DNA of 64,000 nt from contig WTPW01000062.1 of NCBI GenBank assembly GCA_009809945.1, forward strand, positions 692,284-756,283, in the 5' to 3' direction. The DNA is from Gigaspora margarita. Its lineage: Eukaryota; Glomeromycota; Glomeromycetes; Diversisporales; Gigasporaceae. The position numbers and the translations under genes are program-made. Below are positions 62,677-64,000 of the stretch, in pieces; position 1 is the first letter of the stretch, and each line of letters opens with the position of its first letter. The notes under the pieces were generated by a model, which was not told the origin of the DNA, did not search any database, and saw only the letters and a program-made list of their open reading frames with translations.

Positions 62677-64000
62677 ATGAGAATAATTTGTATTAGCTGA
62701 ATCGATTCAGGTAAGTCATCATATATAATTTTCTAGAATAGCTATTATTTGTTTTTTGGTTAGCAATTATACAGAAATAATAGGATACAGATTCAAAATT
62801 TATGAAAGTGGTTAGAATTATGCAGAATGATGCAGAGTGCAAAGGCTATTCATGTAAAAAAGTGCCAAAGATATAATGTGATTTTACATATAATACTAGC
62901 CTAATACTAACTGAAAATAGATTTAACCCTAATAACAATTAGATAATTCTTGTACATATCTGAAGCATCATTATTGTTTGATTCATTTTAGACAAAATCG
63001 CAACTTAAGTAAAGTGTTCAAGGTTGTTGTTATGCAGTTTTATTTTTATAATGATCTGGCTTATTTAGGATCTGGGTATTAAAATGTTTAAAAAAATCGA
63101 TCAAAGATTCACTCAAATTAGATAGGTCTTCATTATTAGTTTGGTCAAAAAAAATTTGGTATTCTGTTTAAATTTCGTATATAATCTTTTTAATAATATG
63201 CAGAAAGCGCTTCATTATAATAATTTCTACTATTGATTTTATTTGTTTTCTTATTACAATTATGCTGTAATTTTTTGGTTAACAATAAATTTTTAGAATA
63301 ATAATGTCTCATAAAATGCATATTCAACTCTAATGCCATAATTTTGGTTAATTCATCACGTTTTTTTGAACTATATATGATATCAAGTATTAATTATTTT
63401 TCAAATCAGCTAAGTATAGTTAAAATTTATATAACAAAGATGCATACAATAATAAATTTGTGAAAGACTATTTTAAAGTTTATTATATGTATCTAAAGAC
63501 CAATGAATACATACAGAATAATATTCGTTTTCGAGCCCGTTATACATTTCTCTATATACCTAAAGTCTTATCTATAATCAATAAATCCTGACATGCTTCA
63601 AAAAAACTAGAATGATTCAAGAACCAGAATAATCAATAAACCCAGTCTCATTTCAAAGACCAAATAAATCTCAACCTATCTCAAGCATTGAATCTAGAAC
63701 ATCTAATCATGCTATAATTTCTAAAAAAAAAACTATTTTGTTAGAAACAGCTTCATCTTGATATAATTATAAACAGGTTAACTTATCTATTCATTTGTAT
63801 GATCCAATCAACAGAAATATTCAGTAAAACAATACTATATAGTTTTTTTCGATAGTTTGGATTAGAGAAAGTACTAATAAAATCCTTTTTTTATATTAAG
63901 GTTAAATGAGGTTATAGGCAAATAGCATTGTTTTGAAAGAATTATTTCTACAAACCGTATATACTATCATGATTCTGTATGTTCATCCTAATTGCATTTT
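62677..64000. other. AT-rich sequence, nothing recognised
   Basis: No long frame, terminal repeat or RNA gene identified. Base composition near 63500-63700 is slightly less AT-biased (CTAAAGTCTTATCTATAATC; CAAGAACCAGAATAATCAAT), which might be decayed genic sequence, but I cannot support it. Confidence 0.35.

Overview
The window looks like a repeat-dominated, very AT-rich eukaryotic nuclear region. A fungus is most likely, plausibly an early-diverging lineage such as an arbuscular mycorrhizal (Glomeromycotina-like) fungus. That placement is an inference from composition, LINE/MULE/hAT content and the absence of bacterial gene organisation; no marker gene proves it. I see no intact ordinary host gene in 64 kb, only short exon-like scraps.

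Region 1 (1-1780) is AT-rich sequence with a GC-richer minisatellite and the 3' end of a LINE. Region 2 (1781 to about 19150) is the most unusual part: a decayed composite element with a retropepsin-like piece, an endonuclease IV-like AP endonuclease, a dUTPase-like piece, a Ty3/gypsy-type reverse transcriptase and RNase H, an IS1595/Merlin-type transposase, Cys-rich zinc-binding pieces, a tandem family of small charged proteins, two membrane-segment pieces and a Nudix hydrolase. No LTRs or terminal repeats of the whole element were recognised. It is treated as a fossil with many breaks. Two TIR elements (10791-11290 and 11442-12689, the latter a nested palindrome holding a 331-base assembly gap) and a tRNA-like-headed SINE (about 17925-18720) have been inserted into it.

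Region 3 (about 19150-40400) is a nest of non-autonomous DNA transposons and satellites. It includes a 5.4-kb TIR element (20766-26168) with a 7-bp target duplication and recognisable empty-site paralogs, a hAT element with an 8-bp duplication, TTAA-flanked elements, two MULE-type elements with 9-bp duplications, TACAGTC-ended elements, a palindromic satellite of about 325 bp, a satellite of about 265 bp, and minus-strand exon-like scraps at 37469-39000.

Region 4 (40407-45307) is a 5'-truncated LINE with a 16-bp target duplication and two small elements inserted in its ORF2. Region 5 (45555-49990) is the second palindromic satellite array, interrupted by two retroposons that share a 3' tail. 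Region 6 (50876-53229) is a long foldback element. Region 7 (53240-58700) is further small TIR elements and AT-rich sequence. Region 8 (58940-61480, minus) is a decayed FAR1-like MULE transposase with a SWIM motif and zinc knuckles, followed by a TA-flanked element and unassigned AT-rich sequence to the end. Many elements carry clean target-site duplications, so the relative order of insertion can be read directly.
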